Shown piece by piece: positions 14,801-29,800 of a stretch of 64,000 bases of DNA; within the stretch, counting starts at the first letter, position 1; each line of letters begins with the position of its first letter. The stretch spans positions 17,200,469 to 17,264,468 of the forward strand of contig NC_057790.1 of the NCBI RefSeq assembly GCF_014905175.1, read 5' to 3'. The notes beneath the pieces were generated by a model that made no database searches, was not told the DNA's origin, and saw nothing but the letters and a program-made list of their open reading frames with translations. This DNA comes from Aphidius gifuensis. Taxonomy: Eukaryota > Arthropoda > Insecta > Hymenoptera > Braconidae. The position numbers and the translations under genes were made by a program.

Positions 14801-17800
14801 ATATTCATCATTATTATATAATAGTAGTAAAATTAATTAAATTATTTCTTTGATAATTCAGAAGAAAAAAAAAAAAAAATACGTGACATCCGCAAAACTT
14901 GATTCATTGTTTCGAATTAAATTTAATTATACATTATGTGAGATCATCGTGATGCTTTTATTCAGATAACAAGCAGAAAAAAACACTGAGGTAAACAATA
15001 ATATTTTAATACTAAATGAGAAAAATAATACAAGATTGTAGCAGATGTTTTGATCGTAAGTACATACTTAAATAATACCATTAAGATATTTTTTTTTAAA
15101 AACAATAAATTTAAAAAACTTCATACATTTACTAAAGTAACTGTCCTTTTCCGCAGGGACAATGACAATCTCAAGCAAAAAAAAAAGAAAAATATAGAAA
15201 AAAAAATTGTTATCGCACTTGCTACACTCTCATCATCGTCTTACTAACTTTTGATATTACAAATTTTGTGTGTGTGTTATAATTTATGCAGTTGATAAAC
15301 TTTTTGGGCTTTATTACTTTTGAAAAGCTCACTTTGTGTATTTATATCTTGTGAATATAAATTTAAGGTATTAATCATTTTTATTACTATTTCATACGTG
15401 ATAATGTTCACGTGATATTCAAAAATTAAATTTTTCATTTATTTTTAATCTGGCAATCAGGTAAATGATAAAAATATTTATCAAGATAACCATATAGATA
15501 TTAAATTATTACTTTTTGTATAAATTATTACTAAAGTCATCTCAATTGTCAAATGAATAATGGAATAATATTTAAATAAATATTTATCATCTAAAACAAA
15601 GGATTTAAAAATAAATTAAAAATTGAATTTATTAATATTATATATTATTTAAAGTTAAAAGTTTGAAAATATAAATTAAAAATTAAATGAAACTAAAATT
15701 GTCATTAGTGGTTCAATCATTTTAGTGTACTCATGGTTAAATTATAAAAGTTTTCTATTCTTTTTTTTTTTTTTCGTTTGTTTGATGAGTAACTTGAAAT
15801 GTAGCAAAGTAAATACGTCATAATTAATATATACGTCATGTTGTACTGTTAATTTAACCGAAGGTCTTACTTGATTTGTTGGAATTCAGAAACATTCATG
15901 TCTATTACAATTTACAAAATCTTATCTCTTTACTTTGTACTTTTATTCTTTAGTTAATATATATTTTTCAACATTTATTTTAGTATCACTTGACTTTGTC
16001 AGTCTTTGAAATTTAAATTAAATAAAAATTTTGCTATTTAAATATTTTTTTTTTTATTTTAATATAAAATTATTATACAGACATTATTTTAAAAATAGAA
16101 TAATAAATTAAATTTTTATTTATAATTATTGCCTGCTTGAAAAACATAAAAATTAATTGAAGCTAAATTTTTTTTTCAATTCATTATTGAGTGGCTATTT
16201 AGGATGAAAGAAAAAAATAGAAGAAAAAACATACAAAAACATAAATAATGATTTTATATAGTTACTATCATTTTTTTAAAATTTCCTATTCTGTGTTATA
16301 AATAAAATTTCATTTCCAATTTCAATACGAATTTTTTCTTTTTAAATAAATAATAATAAAAAAAATAAAATGAAAATAAATATAAATAAAAATATATAAT
16401 TTTATTTTTAATAAGAAAATTAATAAAAATGAAAAAAATGCTTTTAATATTTTTCAGTATTCAAGATAGTAATAATTATTAAAATTTTAAAATTTATAAA
16501 TTGTTGTGTAAACATAAATCTACATAATTGTCATGGTTAGAAAATTTAATTTGTTAAAATCTCAACTGTATATAACCAGCACTGAATAATTCCCTAGAGT
16601 GTTAGAAATAATTTATGAATTTATGATTAAAATTATATATTTATTATGATGAGCGGTCAGATCATTCGAAATTTGGAAATGTCAGCTATTACACTTTGAA
16701 TATGACCTTGCATCCTCCCTTCCTAATCTATCTTGACGTATATATATTTAAAACTATTTTTATATACATATATCTCACTCTATTCTGTATTAATTTGTGT
16801 GTCATTTCTGTTTGAAATATTTATAGTTAGACACTGTTGGGATACTGGACAGTCAACAGTTCTCTTGTGATCATCAAAACACTTGGCGCAATATAATCAT
16901 CAAGTAATTAAATAATAATTAAAAAAAAAAAAATACACGTTCATGAATCGTCAATTAAAAAAAAAAACAAAGATTGTGTGTATAGTCATTAAATATATTT
17001 ATAAATTTTTTTTTCCACGTCAACTGTCAAGGTAACAATATTTTCAGTCATTTTTTATTTTTAATTTTTTTGAATTTAATGTTTATATATTTATTATTGT
17101 TATAATTAAAATAGATGAAAGTGACTGTGGATAGATGTTGTTGTTTTAATATTAGAATTGGCAGCATCATTATTGCTGGTTTCACAATTGTAAGTAATTT
17201 CAATGTCAACAGTTAACAAGATTCTACTTAACTCATTATTTCAATTGAAAATAAACTTGATTGTTATTTAACAATAATTTATAATAATTATTATATTAAT
17301 ATTTTAATATTTTTTATAATTATTATTTATCTTACAGGTTGGTTCATTCATCGTAGGTATTTTTATGATATATGATGGTACTTATGGATCAGCTTGTGCT
17401 CCAATTGAAAATATTATTTTTTCATGTTTTCTTTTAAAAGGAATATATCGAGCAAGTATAAATAAATAATTATCAACAAATAATATAAATATTCATAAAA
17501 TTAAAATTAATTTTATCAAAATTTAATATATATTTTTTGTAAAAATTATTTGCATTTAATTGAATAATTTGGAAATTATTTTGTTAATATTTATAATACA
17601 TATGTATTTTTTTTTTCTTATAGGAAAAACCACTGTACATGCTGCCTTGGTTATGTATAACTTTTAGTGCTATATTGCTTGGCCCTACAGAGATTGTCTA
17701 TGTAATTGAATATTCAATTTTCAGTACCCAATTTCTTGTTCATGATTTGGTTTCTATATTAATTATAATAACTGTTTGTGGTATGTTAAAAAAAAATTTT

Positions 17801-20800
17801 TTTTTTTTGATTTTATTATTAATAAATAATTAACTCTATTATTTTGCATTTTTTTACGCAGGTATTGTAATAGCAGCATTTCTTGTTGTCTATAGTCATT
17901 TTAAAGAACTTCTAATGCCAAAAAATCGTGTACTTGATTCTGGTGGTGCAGATCCAGTCTACACTATTCTTCCATAATTTTATTGTATAACAATTAACAA
18001 TATCATTTAATAAATTGGTTTGCACTTATTAACTTAATCATTGAGTTAAAAATATTATTATTATGTTGAAGATAAATCAATTAATTTAAATAAATTCTAT
18101 CATTTTTTATGAAACAATTTTTGAGTTATTTTTCAAAGTGTTGATATCTTGTTTACTAAAAAAATTTATGCGTTATATAGTTTAATTAAATTTAAAAACA
18201 AAATTATGCTTTGAATCATTTCAAATATCGATATTTCAATGTCCTAAGAGTTGTTAGATAAAAAAAAAAGTAAATCATTGAATTGATCATGTCGTATGCA
18301 ATGTAATTTATCAGTATGAAAGTAAATAACATTTTTATCTCGGAAAAATATATAGAAAATATTCAAAAAAAAAATATAAAAAACTTGTAAAAGTTGGTTC
18401 GATTTGTGTAAAACTAGTTCAAAACTGTAAATAAGAAAATAACAATAAAATATCATTTTTTTTTTGTTTGTTGGTACTAACAAAAAATAAATAAATAATA
18501 AATAAATGTGTTAAAATTTGAAAACATTTATTATTATTATTTTTTATGAGTTATATTATTAACTTGATGATTGATAGACGAAAAAAAAATACAAACAAAA
18601 ATTGTATCTATTCAAATGTCTTGATAGCAATAAAACAATTCATATCAAAAAATTTACCAAAAAAAAAGCTTTTTAACAAATGAAAAAATAAAAAGCTTTA
18701 CATAGTAAAAAAATTTAAAAAATTATTTATTATATTCGAAACACAGTAGTATAACTTTAAACGTTATTGGTTTATTTTATATTTTGTAAATCTTATTTAC
18801 AGTTTAAGTTTATTGCAGTTTTTATATCTCATCAGAGAATATATAAAATAAAATAAAATGTCACATGAACGAGAAGATACTCTCTCTCAAAAAGTAAAAT
18901 TTGTAAATTACTTTTAGTGACAATTATATACAGATAATTTGAATAATATTCTTTGTGAGATAAAATAAACGAGTGAGATAAATAAATAAATTCCCAAAGG
19001 GACTATTTGAAGAGTAAACCAACTGCAAATGAATTCCCTAGAGTATCATGGTTTATCCATAGTTAATTATTAATACTTGGAGCACGAGGGTCATCTCTAG
19101 AAATTCCGATTTGTATCAATTCCAACAGAAAAGCTAATACACCTTCAACTATATATCAACAAATCTACATATTATATTTATTTCTCTAAATATTTTAAAA
19201 TAACTTTTCAAGGTCATTTGATAATTAAAATTGATATTCCAAAATTTTTTGAGGTCTTTTGTATAAGATTATTATTACTCTTAAAATATTCATCAACTTT
19301 TTTATTATATTTTGATTTCTAATGAGTTATTTTTAGTGAAAAAAAATTTAATAACAAGTAGTTATTTAGATTATTTGATATAGTCTTGTTGTTTAAATTA
19401 CATATAATTAATAATTTATCCTTGAAAAAAGGCAAATGAAATAATAAAATATTTACATTAATTTGAATGAATTTTTTTTTTTTTTGTAATATTTGTAGTA
19501 GTTGATTATTGAAATAAAAAGAATAATAATATCTTATCATAAATCAATCAATGCCAAGGGCATCTTGGTAAGTAAATTGTCCAAGTTAAACACGCTATAT
19601 TCATATACGATCTATAACCCTTCGTGTTTTTTAGCTTGGCCTTAAGTTGGACATTTTCATGTAATAAAAATGATGACAGAATATTCAACAAAATATATAT
19701 AATCACTTATCATATCGTTTCCGGTCTACTTGAGATATCTATTTACGATAATATATTTTATAAAATAAAAAACTATATGTATATAATTAAATATGAAATA
19801 ATAGTAATTTATATTTAAAAAAATAAAATAAAATAAGGATAAAATTACCAATCAATAAATCAATATTACATTGATAATATTACTCATCTATTATTTTTTC
19901 AAAAAACATTTAAATAAACCTTTTAAATGAGGAAAAATAAAATAGAAAAAAAAAAATTTTATATCATTGTATTTGTCAAGTTTATTATTTTTATAGGTAT
20001 AAACTTTAATATCATTTTAATTAGTTCCGATATAAACAGACATGGAATTTATACGCCCACAAAATTTATGATTATTTAAAAATTTTTATAGACACTTGTT
20101 TTAAATACATCCGATTAAATATATCTTGTAAAATATTTATAATATTTATTTACCGAAAAAAAAAAAAAATAAACAACATTATCATTAAAAAAAAAAAAAC
20201 TAATTATCAAATGTATTATGTGATGATTAATTGTCTATTACGAATATGAATAATTATTCAAAATTATTTTATGGATAATAATAATATTTATAATTTGTTT
20301 TTCATATAATATTATATAAAAATAATAATTGAAAAATAAATTGGATAATAAATAAATTATACTTTTCACGAGAAATATTATTTTTTTAGATAGAAAAAAA
20401 TTAAATTATTTATCAATGAATTCGTAGTATTCATTCTATTTTTATTTTTTCGCATCAGCAAGCTTTTGAATAAAATAAAATGAATCACAAGAATATTTTT
20501 ACATCGTGACAGGGTTATGTCTATTTGAATGCTCAATAAAGGTATTCTATTATCGATGTCACTTTGAATTGCAGAAAAAAAAAAAAATATCATCAGCCAA
20601 GTGAATTTAAAAAGAAAAAATATAAGGACATTGATTTTGCAAAAGTGACGAGCATCAGAATAACAAACTACCTCATGACCAAGTATATAACTCATATTTA
20701 ATTTAAAGTCTTGCATAAAATATGAAAAGATAATGAATCTTTACATTTTTTATTAACTAAAATAATCAATAATCAATTTTTTCTAGTTAAAAAACAATTA

Positions 20801-23800
20801 GCCGCATATCCAAGATTCTTAATGAAATTATTCAGTTAAGTTCTTATTATTATATTATAGAAAAATCATAAAGATTGTTAAAACTTACTTTGAAATTGCT
20901 TCAAAAGTATGTAGGCCTTTCTTTCGTTGTCGTAGAATCTTACAGGACCCTGAAAAATAATTTTTTATTCTTTTATAACGTTCTTATTATTTTTCTAGCA
21001 AAGAAATGCATAAAACAATTGTCCCAAAAGTTTATTAAATTATTAAAAGAAATATCTCTAAGCAATTTAGGCTTAAAAAATCCCAAGAATTTATTTTTTT
21101 TCGTAAAGTTATAAAGTTAATAAGAATAAGACAAAAAGTACTAAATATACACTATGTAAAAAAAAATATAGAAATAGATTATTTAAAAGATGACTTTTAT
21201 AATATTTATAATAATCTATAATTTCAAAGTAATATTATCAAAACTGAATAACACAACTTTGATCTTACTCATGATAAAATAACATAATCAGTAGTTTCAT
21301 TAGCTTTTGAGATCACAAGAGTGTACAATTCAAAAGGATGTACCGAATAATGTACAAAGCTAGCTTAAAATTTAAGCTGAAATATATGTTTTAAAATTAA
21401 AAGTTTTACTAATTTCAAATATGCATATGAAAATGATTTATTCTATAAATAAAAACGTTTAAAAATTAATAAAATAAATTTGTTTGTAATATATAAACAT
21501 TAAACTTACAGTAACACCTTCAAAACTAGTATTTTTTAATGCTTCAAGAAATAATTTTTCCCACAATGGATCACGATATTTAAAGTCAGCAACTGTTTGA
21601 TTTCTTCTGTAGTGTCGTATTCTACGTGATACATGTTGTATTGCCAATGCAACAGCCCATATGCCATCATATGTATAACCATGAAAACGTGAGTATTCAT
21701 TACCACGACGTGAATCATATTCAACTTGATATTCATCAGGAGTCTGTAACAAATAAACAAAATAAAATTTTTTAATATTATTTAAATAATAATTATTATA
21801 TTTATAAATAAAATATTTCAAGTATTTTAATTTTTTTTAGTAAATATCTGATGATGGAAAATCCCTTCAGAATTTCAAAATTAAATTCCAGATAAATCCG
21901 AAGCCTGACAGTTTCAAATTCATCTGGAATTTGCGGGAAAAAAAGAGAAAAAAAAAAGATGAGAAATTAAATTAGCAAGCCAAAAAAAAAAATGAATGAA
22001 TGAAAAGAAAAAAAAAATAATCTTTTGTGTGTGTGATTTAAATAATACAGGGTGACAAGTTAAGTATGTTTGAAATAACAAAAAAATCAAAGTAACATAT
22101 GCAGAGTATGGCACAATGCCAAGTAATATCGATATCATAATAATCAATTGACATTTTCAAGGAATATCACAACATAATATCGACAATTTCCGATAGTCAT
22201 TATCCACAAGTTATATATAAGCTAAATGTCATTTAAATATTTCTTTTTTTTTCTTGAAGAAAAAAAAAAAAAATTTAATGTTACATTTTCTTTTATTCAT
22301 TGTCATCATTGAGTTACTTTTTGTTTGTCAACCTGCGAGATAAAGTCACGAGATTCGAATAAGAGGAAAAAATATAAAAAAAGAAAAAAAAAAAAATGGG
22401 GAGGTTGAAATGAGGTAAGTTTGAAGAGGTATAGTGGGACGACACTCACAATGCCGGAAATTGTGACATGACGCTCAGTTGACAGTGGAAGTAGGTCAGT
22501 CAAAATGGCGCCCTGAAGTGCCTCTGCAAGTTCAGATGGTGCACAACCACCGTCAGAACCAAGCCACCATTCCTCAGTATAAGTGCCCATTATCACCCAC
22601 TGATATTTTCTCCCATACATTTTATACCTGAAAAACAAAAGAATATTAATTTTTCAATTTTTTTTTTTTAATTTTATAAATATTTCATTAATTTTTTAAT
22701 TACAAAAAGGTATATAAACAGAGATGTGATATTTTTTATATTTCAATATATAGTTTAAAAAAAAAAAAACCAACTATAAATTTTTTTTCTATATATAAAA
22801 TTTTTAATTACTTTAAAAATGACTTAGTAAAAAAACTATAACGAGTGGATATAAAATTGAACAAAAAAAAAAAAAAAGTATATATATTTTTTAATAAATG
22901 AGTTGAAAAATAATAATAATAAAAAAATATTGTGAGAATTAAAAAAAAAATAATTGAATTAAAAATTTTAAGGGTTTCTTTTATAATTGAAATGTTTTTT
23001 TGTAATGTATGAAAAAAAAATTTACCTGTAGGCTTCACAAAAAATTTTTCTTGCCCATACTTCATTGAAATTACCAAGTATTATTCTGACATCTTTACTT
23101 TTGAGTTTTCCAAGTGCCGAACTGACTTCAGTTGCAAAACTTTGTGTCTCAACAACCTCTAGTTTATTGTCATCAAGATCTGCTACGAGTCTATTGTGTG
23201 CCTATAATCAAAATTCAACGACAAATTTATCTTGAAATATTCAAATAAAATATTTACACTGTATCTTATTAGTTACATTGAAAAGTTGAACTTTTATTAT
23301 CATTATTATATATCCTGACAATCAAATAACTATTTTATTAAAAAAGAAAAAAAGTATTATATTCAAATTTCTTTAAAAATACATAAATGAATAAACTTTT
23401 AATTAAAACTTTTTAAATAATTTAAAATGTATATAATTACATATACGATATTGATAAATAATAATGCTTTGAAAGTTTGTTTCTTTTCATTCAACAACTT
23501 ATTAAAATTAAAAATCTCATACATGTATATTTCTGTTTAAGTTCATAGGTCTATTCATTACAACTCTTTAACCATGAATCGTCAAATTAATATTTAAATT
23601 TCATCTCAAGTCTACACGCTTGCACAACCAAGAACTCAAGAACTCAACAAATAGGGTGTTATATGAATGACAGAAAGTTAAAGAACAAGTATTTTGCATT
23701 AATGGTCTGTGTAATGTATTTGTCTCATAGCGTGTGGGTTTTCATATCGTGAGTATATGTATGAATATATATACCGTAAAATATTCAAACCATATAGCAA

Positions 23801-26800
23801 AAAGTTTAATAAATTCAATTGTTAAATGATAAATTATTATTCAATTGTTATCAGTTAAAAATAAGTTAATGTTTATCTACAAAATTACAATATAAAAACT
23901 TGAAATTAATAAATAAAGCTTTTATCTCAATAATTTTATTTATTTTATTTATATTCATCTTATTTAAATATTTTTTTTTCTATAAAGTCAATAGACTTTT
24001 TAAATTGTTACTTGGAAAAATGACAAAATTTTTAAAAAATAAAAAAAAATTAAACAATCACAGTTGAGTGCAATCACAAAGGTGATTGTTAAGAAAAAAA
24101 AATATATATATATAAAATTGAAAATGAAAAAAAAATCTATGTTAATTTTTCCTAGGTTTTATTATTTAAAAAAAAAATATTTTAATAGAACATAGGCAAA
24201 GGTGGAAAGTCCGGTTGTAACCAGAAGCAAAATAGTACTATCATGTCTGACTAACGGTTCTGACTTTTACATCTCTACATTTTTTGCATTAGTGGATGCC
24301 CCAAGGCTATTTTATTCAGACATCATCGGATATCCCTTTTTATTTTTTCTATCTTATATTACCATTTTTATAATATCCATATTATCATATACCGATGAAT
24401 ATATAACAAAAAGGAAAATAAAATTGTCACGTTGGATTTTTTTTTTATCAATTTTTTTCTACATGCGACAATTTGCTAATAAATTTTTTCATAAAAATTG
24501 TCACGTTAATGTCAAGACTATATATTTTTATATTAATTAATTCCTAAATACATATAATATTTTATTTAAATTGGATAATCAATATCGCGTGTCCATATTC
24601 ATTGTCAACATTATTTTTTTCTTTTTTCAAAGAAGTGTAATTGAATAGCCTTGTGTTGTCTTGATATTACTACCTTATTTTAACGTCTTTATTTTCTCAA
24701 GTTTAAATTTTTTATTTAGCTTATAATTTATGATGACTTTTATACTTGTTATATCCACACATTTATCAGATAATTATAGAGAATCTAATGAGTATATTAA
24801 ACTGCAATAAAGAGATAAGATACTTGCTGACTTGAAGTTAAAGGGTTTTACTATATCTACTTGATATTAAATATTTTTTTTATCTTTCGTGCAAATAAAT
24901 AAAAAAGAAATATATAAAAAATAATAATAATAATAAAAGGTTTTGTGGTGGGTGTACCTGGGTTATACTTGAAGAAAAGTTTAAATGAAAGTGGGCTTGG
25001 TAGTATTTCTAATTTTACGATGGACTTTTATTCGTCAAGGTATTAAGTATTTTTTCAAAGAAATTTCAACCTATATATTTTTTTTTTTTCTTTTCACTTT
25101 ACCCTTTACTCTTTTGCTAACTATGTTTTTTTTATTTAAATTTTTTCCTTTTTTTTTCGGAACTTTTCTATTAATCATAATCTTTTCTGGATATTTTTAG
25201 ATTTTTAAAATCTATTATTTTTGAAAAATATATTTATTTTTTTTTTGTAAAATAGAGATTATTTTTGAGTATTCTAAAAAAAAAATTTCATCATTGAACT
25301 AGTATTATTTTAATGCTAAAAAAATTAAACCCTATTTTTAATTAAAAAAAAATTTATTTCATGTTTTGATTGAAGCTGCAAAATTTGATGAAAAACAGGA
25401 CGATGCGAATTTTTATTGATTTCTAGAATTATTTATATTAAATTGTCTCTAATTTAAAAATATATAAATTCATTTATTTTGTTATGACAGGTATTTTTTT
25501 AAAGAATTTTTCACCAGTTTAACAAAATATTTGGAGCTGTCATACGTTGCCATTTGCTATATTAAATTTCAATAATTAATTATTATTTTGTAAATGATTT
25601 ACTAGTAATAAATAATAAGGACAGATGACAGTTTTTAAAATTTCTAGTTCAGATAAAATAATGTCGACGTTATTCTACGTGTATCGAATTTGACATTAAA
25701 GTTTTTTTGTTTATTTTTATATTATTTTTCACAAGCTCCTGTTACCCCTCATGAATTAGTACAACTGTTTCTAGGTCATAGATTTTAATTAAATCTGATT
25801 ATATCTTGAAACACGTTATATATATATATATTTTATCTATTTTTTTCTTTAACTTATGACAACTACAAATAACCACACAGCATTGAAATATAATCATTTT
25901 TATAAAGTACACAAAATATAATCTCAAAAATTAATTAAAAACCATAAAAATCGAATAATCAAAAAAAAAAAAAATACACCGAGCTGAAGTTAGCAGAAAA
26001 ATTAGAAAAAAAAAAAAATACAAAACATCCAAAAAAAAATTTGAAATGGCCCATCAAATATATTTTTTTAATTAATTAAAACTTTATCTATTTAACAAAA
26101 AAAATTTTAATTATTCATCGTGCAAATATTTCTACGTTTTGATTTTATATATTCATGAATGTTTATACTTGATAAAAAAATTCATAAACAAAATAAAAAA
26201 GTTAAATTAATTATTAAAAAAATTGAGCGAGTAAAAATAAATTCATTTAAATTCAACAAATTGTGAAGTAAAATTAATTCTAATAAATTATTATTATGCA
26301 AGTGAATTTATATAATAAATATATATGGTATTTGGAATACTCAGGTGATTTTGTGGAATAGTAAATTTTCAACAAAATATCATTTTCGCTTAACTCGAGA
26401 GAATTTTGTTTTAGCAAACATGTGAATTTGTATATTGGTGTGCATTTATTGGTGTATGTATATAGAATACCAAGAACTAATACAACACAGATTAATCATT
26501 AGAAACTTTACAAGTTTCAAGGCTTAAAGTTTACAAACACAATATTATCCATTCCAAGCTTTCATTCTTGCATTCTCTTTGCCCTGCTCCTTTAATCTCA
26601 TGTACTATATGTTGTTTTAGTCCCTCAAATGTGTATATCTAATTTCTTCACTTTGTTTTGAAATTTATCACATACATATACATGTATATTATTAATTTTG
26701 TAAACCTCTTTTACACATTATTACTATTTTCTTATTTAATCAATCATTTAGAATTAATATAACACTTTAATGATTCAATAATTATTAAATGTATATATAT

Positions 26801-29800
26801 TATTTAATTTATTTTATTGATTACTCACGAGGGAATATCTGGGCTCATTTTGATAGATTGTTCCGACTCTTGTCCAGTTGTAATGATTGAGTAAGGCAAC
26901 TCGAGGCGCATTGAATGCATTTTCCGATGGTACTATTCGGAAAAAATTTGGAAAACTCGTACTTCCAAACATGGGATGGGTATCTGCATAGCTCAACTGA
27001 AACAATAAATTAATATTATTATAATTAAATTATATCATTTTAGTAGAGATATTATAATAGTTAAACAACTGCAATATATCAATTGAAAAATATCATATAA
27101 TAAAATCAAAGAAAGCAGCAATATTTGTAGAGCAATTTATTTTTTTTTATTTTCTATTTTGTATAGATGGTTGGTTGTTTGATGTTTATCATCGTGGTGG
27201 TAGATCAAACGATCAGGGTTGAGAAATTGTATGTATCCCATGTACAAATAAAATCACTTAAAGCAACAAGTATTATACTATCTCAAGATTTCTTTAGAAT
27301 TTAAATATTTTTTTTTCATTTCATTTATCAAATACTTGTAAAGTTAAATATATTTCTTTAAAAAAAAAAACAATAAAAGATAAATAAATAAATAAAAATA
27401 TTTTTAATTAAAATAAATATTTAAACAAAGACTCATTATTATTTTGCATGCATAATGTATATAAAATACAAAATAATAAATTTATAAATTCTACATGCTT
27501 GACAATAATTTTCGTTTGAGGATATTTAATTTTACGCCAAAATGCACTTACTCGAGTCAGATTAACGTTCAAGAATATAACGAGAATAAAGTGGGTTAAA
27601 TTAAACAAAACAAAATAAAAAAAAATATATCATGAAATAATAATGAAATTAAAATAGTAAGTCTTTATATCTCAAGAAATTACATTTCTATAATTTTTGA
27701 AACTTTATGTAAAATTTTTTAAATTTATTCAACAAAAAAAAAATTATATTTATATATACTTTTATTATTTTTCAATTAATATATATCAAAGAGTAACAGT
27801 GGGTATATTTAAATATTGTATACAAGTATATATGAATCGAAAAGCAGAGGAAAATTTCGTGGGCAATGATGTTGAGAAACTATGTGCTCAGCATCAATAT
27901 CAATTGATTGGAACATCAAAGGTTATTTGCGCGCAAAGAACCAAGTAAGAAGCTTTAAACGCCTATATATATACCGATAAATTTTCCCTCATGAAAAGCA
28001 CACTCAATAGATATATTTTCATGAAAAAGAGAATTGATTTAGGTTTTACTTTTCACCAGAATACATCTCAACCAGCTCATCAAAGATTTTGTATACTTAT
28101 CCCAATGTCGTATAGATTTTACAAAAAAAAAAAAGAGATATTTCAAATAAATTTTATAAAATAAAAATAACAAGATTGCAAACATAATAAAATGATAATA
28201 TAAAAAAAAAAAATCATCAGCAAACAAGAAAAAAAGCAAAACAAAACCAGCTTGATAAAAAAATGATATTTTTTTGGCTATAAATGTTCAAACAATAGTG
28301 ATGGATTGGTATTGTTTAATAAAATAAAATAAAAAAAAAAAATATATGCATTGTGACAAAAAAGTTTTCATTGCATAAAATAGCAATGTAACTATTTATA
28401 TTCTATCTATATGTAAATGAGACTGTCATTTTATGTCACCTCTTAAATCGTTAATCATTCTTGACACACACAAATATATAAATACATAAAAACTAAAATA
28501 AATAACACGTATAATATTTTCAACAATGAGTTGAATATATTTTTTTGACAAAATATATGTATATTAACCTGAGTGAGACGCCAGTGTTTTGATGCTTTTG
28601 CAATTGGATCAGTAACTTGAGTACAAGCAGCACCAAACAGCATCACTTTATGAGGACCACTGTGCATCATGTCAAAGAATGCCTTAACACCAACTGCTGC
28701 ATTGCACTGTAATACAAAAAAATATATAATAAAATTAATAAATTATGATAATTAAAAATTAATTTAAATATTTATACATAATATTATAAATTAAAAACAT
28801 GGTAATAATTTGACGCTAATTGTAAAAGTCGAGGACAGGCTTTCATGGCTCGAGGAGTTTGAGTGTTATAGGAAAATTTGGGTGATAGGGGATGTTCACA
28901 TATATGCGTATACATGTATATAGCATCACAGGGAATTATCGATCGTTAATTAACGATACATTTGATTGGCGTTAATCAGCACGTTGGCCGCATTAAAACG
29001 TGCAACACGCGGACCATATTGTTTATTAAAATATACATGTAGAATATTTAAATTGTTAAACTCTTGACGAAAATTCAATTACAAATAGCTATACATAAAA
29101 TCAAAATTTTAATTACATATATTTAATAACAAGAAAACATTGATATATAAAAGTAAAAAAAATGTTTATACATAGTTTTTATTTTTGATGTTATTGTTTG
29201 TTTTTTTTTTTAATCTATATTGAAAAGCCCTTCGTCGTTTTCAAACTGAATGATGAAAAGAGGAAAAAAAAATAAAAGAAAAAATGTCAAGTACCTACTT
29301 TGTGCCTGTAACAAGGGCCAGGGGTTACAAGAGTAAAGTTGAATAAAAATGATAAAAGGAAAATAAGAGAGCAGTGAGCAGAATATTCGTTTCATATCCA
29401 TATTGTATGAATACAGAAATATAAAACTTGATCCAAAGTAAACTGTCTCATTTAAAAACAATATATTTGTATATATAAAAGCTTTAACTTTTATTATTAA
29501 AAAAAAATAATAATAATAAGATAAAGAGTAGCTAAATTTAATTTAAATATATGACATGAATTAAATTGAATAAACAAATAAAAATAAATTCAATTGAGAT
29601 ATATATAAATGGGAAATAAAATAATATTGTATAAAATATTTAAAGGTCGAGAGTTTTTGTAAAACAATAAAATAGATAAGATAAACCACAGGTGTACAAC
29701 CACATGACTACAGCTTGCAGAACTTTAATGCACAGCAAAACAGCTCTTCAATGTTTTTTTTTATTTTTATTTTACAAAAGAAACAATTGTGCTATGAAAA

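Larger units (their letters stand above)
17978..20888 (-). other. GABA-B-R2 intron 7, part between the nested gene and exon 7
   Basis: A/T-rich, no exon recognised. Contains an inverted repeat of pre-miRNA-like length at 19578-19653. Confidence 0.6.

Noticed and set aside
24202..24540. 112-codon plus-strand open frame inside GABA-B-R2 intron 3
   Set aside because: Opens on GTG, not ATG, and becomes Phe/Ile/Tyr-rich over T tracts. There are no paired splice sites and no family motif that I recognise.
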